Assembly: GCA_036556965.1 (NCBI GenBank)
Contig: DATBIO010000075.1
Location: 1-27,851, forward strand
DNA: 27,851 nt
Reading direction: 5' to 3'
Origin: DATBIO01 sp036556965
GTDB lineage: Bacteria; Acidobacteriota; Vicinamibacteria; Fen-336
This document shows, in pieces, positions 14,610-21,429 of the stretch. Each line of letters opens with the position of its first letter. Positions within the stretch are counted from its first letter, which is position 1. A program made the position numbers and the translations under genes. A model generated the notes under the pieces. It did no database searches. It had not been told where the DNA came from and saw only the letters and a program-made list of their open reading frames with translations.

Positions 14610-16203
14610 CGGCGGCTCCCTGGTCGAGGGGCAGCTCGTAGGCGGCGGCCTCGCGGTCGTTGCGCACCACGAGCAGGGCGCCGGCCAGGGCGGGCGGGTT
14701 CCACGTCTTGCCCTCGAGGGCGGCGAAGCGCGTGAGCTCCCGGTGCGCCTCGGGCGAGGGCTCCACCAGCACCACCTCGCCCTCCTCCGTCTGCACGAGG
14801 AGCAGGCCGCCGACGAGCAGCAGCTGTCCGTGCCCGTAGCGCCCGCCCTTCCAGCGGCGCTCGCCCGTGGCGGGATCGAGGCAGGTGAGGACGCCGTCGT
14901 CCAGCCCGTACACCGAGCCCTCGTGGGCGATGAGGTTGCCGAACTTGGACTTGAGGCGCGGGCTCTCCCACACCACCTCCGCCCGCCAGGCGCCGCCGCC
15001 GTCCTGCACGCGGTAGAGCTTGCTGCCGATCCCGTAGCCCACGGAGACGAGCAGCCGGTCGTCGGGCAGGAGGAGGGGCACGGCCACGTTGGGCTGGCTG
15101 CCCGGGAAGGGGTGCTCCCACAGGAGCGCCCCCGTGGCGGGATCGTGGCCGGCCACGCTGCCACGGTTGAGGATCACCACCTGCGGGCGACCGCCCAGCG
15201 TGCGCAGCGCGGGCGTGCTGTAGCTCGAGCCGTCGTGCCCGCCGGACCACACGGGGGCCCCCGAGCCCGTCTCGTAGGCCACCAGCGAGCGGCCGTCGGC
15301 GCCTCCCGCGCTGACGATGACGCGCTCCGCGACCACCAGCGGCGAGCCGGCCTTTCCCCATTCCGGCAGCGCGGCCCCGTTCTCCGCGACCACGTCGCGC
15401 CGCCAGACCAGCCGCCCGGTGGCGAGGTCGAGCGCGGTCAGCACGCCCGTGGCGCCCATGGCATACACGCGGCCGCGGTGCAGCGTGGGGGTGGCCCGCG
15501 GGCCCACGCCCGCGATGACCGTGTCGAACCGCGCCCGCTCGGCGTGGCTCCACAGGGGACGGCCGCTGCGCGCGTCGTAGGCGGCCACCCGCTCCTCGCC
15601 GCCGTGCTGCTCCTGCGTGACGGCGACCCCGCCCAGGAGGGCGAAGCCCGACCACGCCTCGCCCACCGGCCGCCGCCACAGCCGCTGCGGGGGCCGACGC
15701 GACCAGTCGCGGGAGAGGCGCGGGCCGGGCAGGGTGGCGTCGCCGTTCGGACCCTGGAACCGCGCGTAGGCCGCCTCCGGCGCGGCGGGGACCGCGGGCT
15801 CCGCCGCGGCGACGGGGCCCGGCGCGGCGGGCGCGGGCGCGGGCGCGGCGGGAAGCGCGGAGACGACGGCCACGGGCGCGGCGGGCGACACCTCGGCCTG
15901 GCCGCGCCCCCAGCGCGGCTCCACCACGGGCACGAAGTCGCCGGTGACCCCGCGCACGCGGAAGAGGCCGGCGGCCAGGCCGGCGGCGAGGACGACGAGG
16001 CCGCCGCCCGTCCAGCGCACGCGCGCGGGCAGCCTCGACAGGAGGACCAGCCACAGCACCAGCCCGATCAGCGTCAGGCCCACCGTCACGATGGTGGCGA
16101 TGGTCCGCTCCTGGCCGCTCGCCTCGCCCAGAAGCCAGATGCGGCCCGTCCACAACAGGCCGGCGGCGAGGACGACGGCGGCAGGCCAGAGTCGGATGGT
16201 CAC
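14596..16203 (-). CDS. Membrane-anchored PQQ-like beta-propeller protein
   Basis: About 535 aa. Three transmembrane helices near the N-terminus (about 6-25, 35-55, 62-82) are followed by an Ala/Pro linker (about 110-145) and a large periplasmic domain. That domain has repeated W-docking blades of the PQQ-like type: FQGPNGDATLPG, DARSGRPLWSH, DLATGRLVWRRD, ETGSGAPVWSGG, DPATGALLWEH and DPATGERRWKG. The opening FQGPNGD...LWRRPVGE...SGFALLGGVAVTQEQ is typical of dehydrogenase-like propellers. I cannot see the PQQ-binding catalytic residues, so binding or scaffold function is as likely as enzymatic. The start GTG 16203 follows TAGAGT (16212-16217, minus) by eight bases without a Shine-Dalgarno. 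Its 3' end overlaps rtcB by 14 bases. Confidence 0.87.
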   Translation of the reverse strand: MTIRLWPAAVVLAAGLLWTGRIWLLGEASGQERTIATIVTVGLTLIGLVLWLVLLSRLPARVRWTGGGLVVLAAGLAAGLFRVRGVTGDFVPVVEPRWGRGQAEVSPAAPVAVVSALPAAPAPAPAAPGPVAAAEPAVPAAPEAAYARFQGPNGDATLPGPRLSRDWSRRPPQRLWRRPVGEAWSGFALLGGVAVTQEQHGGEERVAAYDARSGRPLWSHAERARFDTVIAGVGPRATPTLHRGRVYAMGATGVLTALDLATGRLVWRRDVVAENGAALPEWGKAGSPLVVAERVIVSAGGADGRSLVAYETGSGAPVWSGGHDGSSYSTPALRTLGGRPQVVILNRGSVAGHDPATGALLWEHPFPGSQPNVAVPLLLPDDRLLVSVGYGIGSKLYRVQDGGGAWRAEVVWESPRLKSKFGNLIAHEGSVYGLDDGVLTCLDPATGERRWKGGRYGHGQLLLVGGLLLVQTEEGEVVLVEPSPEAHRELTRFAALEGKTWNPPALAGALLVVRNDREAAAYELPLDQGAAVSLP

Positions 16204-16211
16204 GGGCGCGG

Positions 16212-16217
16212 ACTCTA
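16212..16217 (-). promoter_or_regulatory. -10-like TAGAGT eight bases before the PQQ-like propeller start
   Basis: Minus-strand TAGAGT placed for a leaderless transcript starting at GTG 16203. It lies back to back with the questin-oxidase gene's TAGCCT at 16242-16247 on the plus strand. Confidence 0.42.
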
Positions 16218-16241
16218 CCAGACGAGCGCGCGGTCCAGTGC

Positions 16242-16247
16242 TAGCCT
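16242..16247 (+). promoter_or_regulatory. -10-like TAGCCT for the questin-oxidase-like gene
   Basis: TAGCCT 33 bases before ATG 16281, upstream of the GGAGG site. No clear -35. Confidence 0.35.
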
Positions 16248-16280
16248 TGGACCGCCGTCGGGGGCACGGAGGTTTCGGGC

Positions 16281-17399
16281 ATGCGACCCTGGCCACGCCG
16301 CCGGTTCCTGGGGACCGCGCTGGGGGTGGGCGCCACCTCCCTGGCCGGGGCCGCCGCGCCGGCGCGCCGGGAAGACAGCCTCGACGACGCGCTCGAGCGC
16401 CTGGCCGGCACCGGGCCGGAGTACGCCGGGGGCCTCGCCAACCACGGACCCATGGCCGCGGAGGCGCTGGTGGCGCTGGGCCGCGCCGACGCCGTGGCGA
16501 GCTGGGTGGACCGCTACCGGCGGCAGCTGCGCCCGCCCGGGGAAGCGACGGGCGCCCTTCGCCCCGAGGAGTGGGCGGAGAGCCTGGGCCGCATCGACCG
16601 CATGGGCGACTGGACGGCGCTCTTCGAGCGCGCGCTCCGGGAGGAGCCGTGGGCCGCCGTGCTCGGCACCTGGGTGCCGCGCCTCGCCCCCGGCCTGGTG
16701 GCCGCGGCCACGCACGGCCTCATCCGGACCGGGCACGCCGCGCGCGCGCTGGGACAGCGGGACACGCCGCGGCGCCGGCAGGAGCTGGCGCAGGGTCTCG
16801 CCTACTGGGCGGCGCGCTACCAGCGCCTGCCGGAGCGGCCCGGGGCGCCGGCGCGGGGGCGGCTGCCCTCGTCCGCGGTGGGCAGCCTCCCGCTGCTGCC
16901 GTCCGCCGCGCGCCCGCGCCGTGGCCTCATCAGCGACTCGCTGGCGGCGCTGGAGGGCCATCCCTCCTTCGCCGCGGCCATCGACGCGGTGGACGTGTCC
17001 GGCGACGCCGGGCGCTTCCTCTCCGACCTCACGGCGACGTTCGCGCGCGTCTACCTGGCGCAGGTCCCCGGGTCCGGGCGCCTCATCACGTTCGTCCACG
17101 CGGTGACGGGACCCAGCGCGGTGCGCCTCCTCCTCCCCCACCTGGGCGCGGACGCGCAGCGCGCCCTGCTGCGCTACGCCTGGCAGGCCGCCGCGGGGAT
17201 GTACGTGGCCATGGGCCAGCCCGGCCTGCCGGTGGCCGCGGATGGCGCCGTGTCCTCGGAAGGGCTGGTGGAGGGGGCGGTGGCCACGGGCGACGAGCAC
17301 GCCTTCAAGTTCACCGAGGCGTGCCTGCGCGAGCACGCCCTCGACCCGCGCCCGGAGTACCTGGCCGCGGCGCGCGATGCGGTGGCGCGCCTCGCCTGA
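16281..17399 (+). CDS. Exported questin-oxidase-family protein
   Basis: 372 aa, matching the questin oxidase-like family (PF14027). Hallmarks are GGLANHGPMAAEALVALGR (about 50-68), ATHGLIRTGHAARALGQRD, ELAQGLAYWAARYQRLPERP, HAVTGPSAVRLLLPHL and a C-terminal GDEHAFKFTEACLREH. The name comes from fungal GedK/GedF-type questin ring-opening oxidases; bacterial relatives are largely uncharacterised, so substrate is unknown. A twin-arginine signal (RRRFLGTALGVGATSLAG, residues 6-23) suggests folding before export, as for a metal- or cofactor-bearing protein. GGAGG precedes the ATG by eight bases. The MBL-fold gene follows after 27 bases and may be in the same transcript. Confidence 0.85.
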   Translation: MRPWPRRRFLGTALGVGATSLAGAAAPARREDSLDDALERLAGTGPEYAGGLANHGPMAAEALVALGRADAVASWVDRYRRQLRPPGEATGALRPEEWAESLGRIDRMGDWTALFERALREEPWAAVLGTWVPRLAPGLVAAATHGLIRTGHAARALGQRDTPRRRQELAQGLAYWAARYQRLPERPGAPARGRLPSSAVGSLPLLPSAARPRRGLISDSLAALEGHPSFAAAIDAVDVSGDAGRFLSDLTATFARVYLAQVPGSGRLITFVHAVTGPSAVRLLLPHLGADAQRALLRYAWQAAAGMYVAMGQPGLPVAADGAVSSEGLVEGAVATGDEHAFKFTEACLREHALDPRPEYLAAARDAVARLA

Positions 17400-17426
17400 A
17401 CTACCATGCGCGGTCTGGGGGTGACC

Positions 17427-18329
17427 ATGCGCCGCTGCTTCGCTGCCCTGCTGGCCGCCGCCGTCGTCTTCGGGGCCCATCGCGCCGCCGCGCAGGAGCG
17501 CGACTGGAGCAAGGTGGAGGTGACCGCCACCCCGCTCGCGGGCGGCGTCCACATGCTCACGGGGGCGGGGGGCAACATCGGCGTCTCCACGGGAGAGGAC
17601 GGCGTCTTCCTGGTGGACGACCAGTACGCGCCCCTGACGGCCAAGGTCAAGGCGGCGGTGGCCGGCCTCAGCCCTAGGCCCATCCGCTTCGTCCTCAACA
17701 CGCACTGGCACGGCGACCACTCGGGCGGCAACGAGAACCTGGGCGGCGAAGGGGTGCTCATCGTGGCCCACGACAACGTGCGGCGGCGCATGAGCACCGA
17801 GCAGTTCATCGAGCTGTTCGACAGGAAGACGCCCCCTTCGCCGGCCAAGGCGCTGCCCGTGGTCACCTTCTCCGACACGGCCACCTTCCACCTGAACGGC
17901 GAGGAGATCCACGCCTTCCACGTGGCGCCCGCCCACACCGACGGGGACACCATCATCCACTTCCGCCGGGCGAACGTGATCCACATGGGGGACATCTTCT
18001 TCAACGGGACGTTCCCCTTCGTGGACGTGTGGAGCGGGGGCTCGCTCCCGGGGATGATCGCGGCCGTGGACCGCGTGCTGGGCATGGCCAACGCCTCCAC
18101 CGTCCTCATCCCGGGCCACGGCAAGCCCGCCACCCGGGCCGACCTCGAGGGCTATCGCGGGATGCTGGCGGCGGTGCGCGACGCGGTGGCGCCCCTGGTG
18201 GAAGCCGGCCGTACGCTGGAGGAGGCGAAGGCGGCCAAGCCCCTCGCCGCCCTGGACGCGCGCTGGGGCGGAGGCTTCATCAAGGCGGACATCATGGTGG
18301 AGCTGGCCTACCGCAGCCTCAAGCGCTGA
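17427..18329 (+). CDS. Periplasmic metallo-beta-lactamase-fold hydrolase
   Basis: 300 aa with a Sec signal peptide (MRRCFAALLAAAVVFGAHRAAAQ). The MBL metal motif THWHGDHSGGN (92-102) supplies His93, His95, Asp97 and His98; His170 (AHTDGD), Asp189 (IHMGDIFFNG) and His231 (LIPGHGKP) complete the binuclear zinc site. It resembles the large family of uncharacterised periplasmic MBL proteins rather than a known beta-lactamase, so antibiotic hydrolysis cannot be assumed. ATG 17427 is preferred over an in-frame ATG at 17406 because GGGGGTGA lies just before it and the earlier ATG sits inside a possible -10 (TACCAT). The GT2-methyltransferase gene follows after 47 bases. Confidence 0.9.
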   Translation: MRRCFAALLAAAVVFGAHRAAAQERDWSKVEVTATPLAGGVHMLTGAGGNIGVSTGEDGVFLVDDQYAPLTAKVKAAVAGLSPRPIRFVLNTHWHGDHSGGNENLGGEGVLIVAHDNVRRRMSTEQFIELFDRKTPPSPAKALPVVTFSDTATFHLNGEEIHAFHVAPAHTDGDTIIHFRRANVIHMGDIFFNGTFPFVDVWSGGSLPGMIAAVDRVLGMANASTVLIPGHGKPATRADLEGYRGMLAAVRDAVAPLVEAGRTLEEAKAAKPLAALDARWGGGFIKADIMVELAYRSLKR

Positions 18330-18361
18330 CGGGCGGCGCGCCGCGGCGCCGGCGCCCCATG

Positions 18362-18367
18362 TAGACT
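18362..18367 (+). promoter_or_regulatory. -10-like TAGACT nine bases before the GT2-methyltransferase ATG
   Basis: TAGACT then nine bases and ATG 18377, with no Shine-Dalgarno. Predicted leaderless start. Confidence 0.45.
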
Positions 18368-18376
18368 CCCCCGCTC

Positions 18377-19672
18377 ATGGCGCCCGATCTCACCGTGGTG
18401 CTGCCGGCCCTCCACGAGGGGCCGAACCTCCAGCTCCTCCTGCCCCGCCTGCGCGCGGTGCTCGACCCCACCGGCGCCCGTTACGAGATCCTCGTCATCA
18501 GCCCCTCTCCCGACGCGGTGACGCGCGAAGCGGCGGCCGCCAACGCGTGCCGGCTGCTCGAGCAGCGGGCGCGCGGCTACGGGGGGGCGCTGCGCGAGGC
18601 CCTGGCGGAGGCGCGCGGCGAGTACGTGCTCACCATGGACGCCGACCTCTCGCACCCGCCCGACTTCGCCGCCGAGCTCTGGCGCGCGCGCGCCGACGCG
18701 GACATCCTCATCGCCTCGCGCTGGGTGAAGGGGGGCACCGCCACCATGCCCCTCTCCCGGAAGCTGCTCAGCCGCATCCTGAACCGCTTCTTCGCCCGCG
18801 GCCTGGGGCTGCCCGTGCGCGACCTCTCCAGCGGCTTCCGCCTCTACCGGCGCCGCCTGCTTCGCCCGGCGGAGCTGACCAGCACCAACTTCGACGTGCT
18901 GCAGGAGATCCTGGTCCGCCTCTACGCGGAGGGCTGGAGCGTGCGCGAGGTGCCCCTGCGCTACGAGGCGAGGGCGGCCGGCTCCTCCAACGCCCGCGTG
19001 ATCCCCTTCGGCCTGGCCTACCTGCGCACGTTCGCGCGGCTGTGGTCGCTGCGCAACTCCATCGCCTCCGCCGACTACGACGACCGCGCCCACGACAGCA
19101 TCGTTCCCCTCCAGCGGTACTGGCAGCGCACGCGGTTCCGCCACGTGGTGACGCACCTGGAGCCGGGAGCGCGCGTGCTGGACGTGGGCTGCGGGTCGAG
19201 CCGCATCATCTCCGCCCTCCCCGCGGGCAGCGTGGCCCTCGACGTGCTGCCCAACAAGCTGCGCTACGCGCGGCGCTTCGGCCGCCACCTGGTGCTGGCC
19301 TCCGGCGGCCGCCTTCCCTTCCCGGACGCCTCCTTCCCCTGCGTGGTGTGCTCCCAGGTGGTCGAGCACGTCCCGCGCGACGTGCCCATCCTCGAGGAGC
19401 TCGACCGCGTGCTGGCCCCCGGCGGGCGGCTGATCCTGGGGACGCCCGACTACGGGAGCTGGCAGTGGCCGCTGATCGAGGCCGTCTACTCGCGCGTGGC
19501 GCCCGGGGCCTACGCCCACGAGCACATCACCCACTACACGCGCCGCGGCCTGGTAGAGCGCTTCGAGGCGCTCGGCTACCGGGTGGAGGCCTCCCCCACC
19601 ATCCTGCGCGCCGAGCTCATCCTGGTGCTGCGCAAGGCCGCCTCGCCGACGGCGGGCCCCGTAACCTCTTGA
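18377..19672 (+). CDS. Fusion of a GT2 glycosyltransferase and a SAM-dependent methyltransferase
   Basis: 431 aa in two domains. Residues 1-230 are a GT-A fold family 2 transferase like dolichol/polyprenol-phosphate mannosyltransferase: TVVLPALHEGPNL, TMDADLSHPP (Asp88/Asp90 metal site), RDLSSGFRLYRR and a C-terminal GSSNARVIPFGLAYLRTF. The usual DDGS nucleotide motif after strand 2 is replaced by ISPSPD (41-46), so donor binding may differ. Residues about 240-431 are a class I methyltransferase (VLDVGCGSSRI, 267-277; VVEHVPRD; LAPGGRLILGTPDY). It probably builds and methylates a lipid-linked or surface sugar, but that pairing is inference. No transmembrane helix is visible. The start ATG 18377 has the TAGACT hexamer but no Shine-Dalgarno. 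Confidence 0.88.
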   Translation: MAPDLTVVLPALHEGPNLQLLLPRLRAVLDPTGARYEILVISPSPDAVTREAAAANACRLLEQRARGYGGALREALAEARGEYVLTMDADLSHPPDFAAELWRARADADILIASRWVKGGTATMPLSRKLLSRILNRFFARGLGLPVRDLSSGFRLYRRRLLRPAELTSTNFDVLQEILVRLYAEGWSVREVPLRYEARAAGSSNARVIPFGLAYLRTFARLWSLRNSIASADYDDRAHDSIVPLQRYWQRTRFRHVVTHLEPGARVLDVGCGSSRIISALPAGSVALDVLPNKLRYARRFGRHLVLASGGRLPFPDASFPCVVCSQVVEHVPRDVPILEELDRVLAPGGRLILGTPDYGSWQWPLIEAVYSRVAPGAYAHEHITHYTRRGLVERFEALGYRVEASPTILRAELILVLRKAASPTAGPVTS

Positions 19673-19698
19673 CACCATTCGATTCAATGCGCTATGGT
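19669..19698 (+). promoter_or_regulatory. Canonical sigma-70-type promoter of the cold-shock gene
   Basis: TTGACA (19669-19674), 18-base spacer, TATGGT (19693-19698). It is among the clearest -35/-10 pairs in the window. The -35 overlaps the end of the upstream gene. Transcription would start near 19705, leaving a leader of about 120 bases. Confidence 0.8.
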
Positions 19699-19704
19699 GC
19701 TTGC

Positions 19705-19825
19705 CGCACTAGTTGCCGTCGAACTGGCGTAGCGAAAGGGCGTTTGGATCACGGTGATCCCATCCCCTTGACGTGGGCGCGCAGGTGACGTGGCGCTAGG
19801 CAAGGCTAAGGAGGCCTGCACGTTC
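19705..19825 (+). promoter_or_regulatory. Long 5' leader of the cold-shock gene with a 15-base palindrome
   Basis: About 120 bases between the promoter and the ATG. It contains GGATCACGGTGATCC (19746-19760), a perfect palindrome around a central G that can form a short hairpin or bind a protein. AAGGAGG (19808-19814) is the ribosome site, 11 bases before the ATG. Long, structured leaders are typical of cspA-type genes regulated by temperature, but no cold box can be proven by eye. Confidence 0.5.
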
Positions 19826-20029
19826 ATGATCGAAGGTACGGTGAAGTGGTTCAACGAGGCGAAGGGCTTCGGGTTCCTGTCTCGCGAGGGCGGCCCGGAC
19901 GTCTTCGTTCATCACAGCGAGATCCGCGCGGAGGGTTTCCGCACCCTGAACGAGGGTGATCGGGTCCGGTTCGAGGTGGTCGACAGCCCCAAGGGGCCCC
20001 GCGCGGCCAACGTCGTCAAGGTCCAGTAA
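19826..20029 (+). CDS. Cold-shock protein (CspA family)
   Basis: A 67-aa single cold-shock domain, the normal length. RNP1 KGFGFL and RNP2 VFVHH are both intact (GTVKWFNEAKGFGFLSREGG; DVFVHHSEI), and the C-terminus GPRAANVVKV is standard. It binds single-stranded RNA/DNA and acts as an RNA chaperone in the cytoplasm. ATG 19826 is chosen because the family N-terminus (MIEGTVKWF) starts there; GTG 19790 in the same frame would add 12 residues and lies upstream of the AAGGAGG site. Own promoter at 19669-19698 and terminator at 20054-20090, so it is monocistronic. Confidence 0.97.
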   Translation: MIEGTVKWFNEAKGFGFLSREGGPDVFVHHSEIRAEGFRTLNEGDRVRFEVVDSPKGPRAANVVKVQ

Positions 20030-20053
20030 CCTCGAAGACACTTCCCAAGATCC

Positions 20054-20090
20054 AACGCCCGGGACATGATGTCCCGGGCGTTTTCTTGTT
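20054..20090 (+). terminator. Strong rho-independent terminator of the cold-shock gene
   Basis: Perfect inverted repeat AACGCCCGGGACAT (20054-20067) and ATGTCCCGGGCGTT (20069-20082) followed by a T-rich run (TTTTCTTGTTT region). The practical hairpin is an 11-pair stem with an apical loop. It is the only textbook intrinsic terminator I see in the window. Confidence 0.9.
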
Positions 20091-20216
20091 TATGGCGTCC
20101 TCGCTCCGCGCCTCGACTTCGACACAGCGCGTCGCCGGGAATGGATCCCGCCGCCGCGCGCAGGGGAAACGCTCCGCTGCGGAAAACGCACCGGGGGCGT
20201 CCTCGCCTCGGGCGTC

Positions 20217-21122
20217 ATGAAGGACGGCCTCCCCGACGACGTGCTGCGCGCCCTGCGCCAGGCCGGGCGCCTGGCCGCCGCCGCGCGCGAGATCGGCCGG
20301 CGCGCCATCCGGCCCGGCGCGCGCATGCGCGACGTGTGCGAGGAGGTCGAGGACGCCATCCTCCGCGGCGGCGGCGGGCTCGCCTTCCCCGTGCAGAGCT
20401 CGCGCAACCACGTGGCCGCGCACTACTGTCCCTCGCCGGAGAGCGAGGAGACGTACGCGGAGGGCGACGTGGCCAAGATCGACGTGGGAGCGCACGTGGA
20501 CGGCTGGGTGGTGGACACCGCCGCCACCGTCAACGTGGGCGAGGTGCCCGCCAACCAGCCCATCATCGACGCCGCGCGCGCCGCCCTGGAGGCGGCCATC
20601 GAGGCCGCGCGCCCGGGGGTGGAGATCCGCGAGCTCTCGGCGCGCATCGAGCAGGCGGTGCGGGCGCGCGGCTTCCAGCCGGTGCGCAACCTCTGCGGCC
20701 ACGGCGTGGGCCGCTGGACGGTCCACCAGCCGCCGCCCGTGCCCAATGTGCCGGACGACCGCCGCGACCGCCTCGGCCTGGGCACGGTGGTGGCCGTCGA
20801 GCCCTTCGCCACCAACGGCCGGGGATGGGTACGGGAAGAGGGCACGGCCGAGGTCTTCCGCCTCGACGGCGCGGCGGGCGGCACGGAGGGCGTGGACGCC
20901 GAGGTGCTGGCCGCCATCCGCGGGTTCCGCGGCCTGCCCTTCGCGCGGCGCCAGCTGGCCGCCTTCGCGCGCGCGCGGGTGGAGGAGAGCCTGGCCGCGC
21001 TGGCGCGCGGCCACGGCCTGACCGCCTACGCGCCGCTGGTGGAGCGCGCGGGCCACGCCGTGGCGCAGGCCGAACACACGCTGTACCTCGGCCCCGGCGG
21101 GGTGGAGGTACTCACGCAGTAG
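20217..21122 (+). CDS. Type II-like methionine aminopeptidase (M24 family)
   Basis: 301 aa with the pita-bread M24 metal site: Asp89 (KIDVGAH), Asp100 (VVDTAAT), His162 (GHGVGRW), Glu195 (VAVEPFA) and Glu286 (QAEHTLYL); His69 (AAHY) and His170 are the likely catalytic histidines. AAHYCPSP, NLCGHGVGRW-VHQPPPVPN and the C-terminal EHTLYLGPGGVEVLT follow the pattern of the archaeal/eukaryotic type II enzyme (NEIAAHYTP, QFEHT) rather than bacterial type I MAP (about 260 aa). It should remove N-terminal Met from proteins, but could be a Pro-dipeptidase-like relative. The ATG 20217 has no visible Shine-Dalgarno; it is the first ATG in frame after the csp terminator. The 126 bases between that terminator and the ATG show no clear promoter. 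Confidence 0.88.
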   Translation: MKDGLPDDVLRALRQAGRLAAAAREIGRRAIRPGARMRDVCEEVEDAILRGGGGLAFPVQSSRNHVAAHYCPSPESEETYAEGDVAKIDVGAHVDGWVVDTAATVNVGEVPANQPIIDAARAALEAAIEAARPGVEIRELSARIEQAVRARGFQPVRNLCGHGVGRWTVHQPPPVPNVPDDRRDRLGLGTVVAVEPFATNGRGWVREEGTAEVFRLDGAAGGTEGVDAEVLAAIRGFRGLPFARRQLAAFARARVEESLAALARGHGLTAYAPLVERAGHAVAQAEHTLYLGPGGVEVLTQ

Positions 21123-21154
21123 GCTCCGGGGACGGAGGCCGTCCGAGCGGCGGC

Positions 21155-21364
21155 CTACTTCTGCTCTTCGTCGAGCAGGTCGTAGGGAAGGGGCTGGGGA
21201 CCGGGCGTGATGCCGGCTATGTCCGGATCCTCGTCCGCCGAGCGATCCGCCTTGACCTTGCCTTCCTTCCGGGCCACCCGCTTGGCTGCCTTGTCGCGCG
21301 CGCGCTCCTGACGGGCGATCTCCTTCTGCCTCTTGGCGAAGGTCGCTCTTCCTTTACTGGCCAT
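21155..21364 (-). CDS. Small conserved-looking basic protein of unknown function
   Basis: 69 aa. The N-terminal half is strongly basic and helical (GRATFAKRQKEIARQERARDKA then AAKRVARKEGKVKAD), the C-terminal half acidic and Pro-rich (DEDPDIAGITPGPQPLPYDL then LDEEQK). I recall similar unnamed proteins with a KGRATFEKRQKE start and a PGPQP end in several Gram-negative groups; function unknown, possibly nucleic-acid or ribosome binding. ATG 21364 follows AAGGAG by seven bases, and an upstream TAGGAT (21385-21390, minus) sits 20 bases before the ATG, so expression signals are good. Divergent from the SDR gene. Confidence 0.8.
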   Translation of the reverse strand: MASKGRATFAKRQKEIARQERARDKAAKRVARKEGKVKADRSADEDPDIAGITPGPQPLPYDLLDEEQK

Positions 21365-21384
21365 CCACGCGCTCCTTGGAGCTG

Positions 21385-21401
21385 ATCCTATCACGTATGC
21401 T
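21385..21401. promoter_or_regulatory. Back-to-back -10 elements of divergent genes
   Basis: Minus-strand TAGGAT (21385-21390) serves the small basic protein; plus-strand TATGCT (21396-21401) serves the SDR gene. The two hexamers are five bases apart, so the two polymerases would compete for the same DNA. Confidence 0.45.
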
Positions 21402-21429
21402 TATGGGCTTCGCCTGACACGGAGGAGGC

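Noticed and set aside
17406..17426. ATG 17406 as start of the metallo-beta-lactamase-fold gene
   Set aside because: It has no ribosome site and sits seven bases after the previous stop inside a possible -10; ATG 17427 has GGGGGTGA before it.
17427..18329. Calling the MBL-fold protein an antibiotic-resistance beta-lactamase
   Set aside because: The metal site is shared by many MBL hydrolases; the AHTDGD and HMGDIFFNG pattern belongs to a broad uncharacterised periplasmic group.
19768..19802. A second possible promoter (TTGACG) inside the cold-shock leader
   Set aside because: No acceptable -10 at 16-18 bases; the nearest TAGGCA is 23 bases away.
19790..19825. GTG 19790 as start of the cold-shock protein
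   Set aside because: It would add 12 residues absent from the family, and the AAGGAGG site lies downstream of it.
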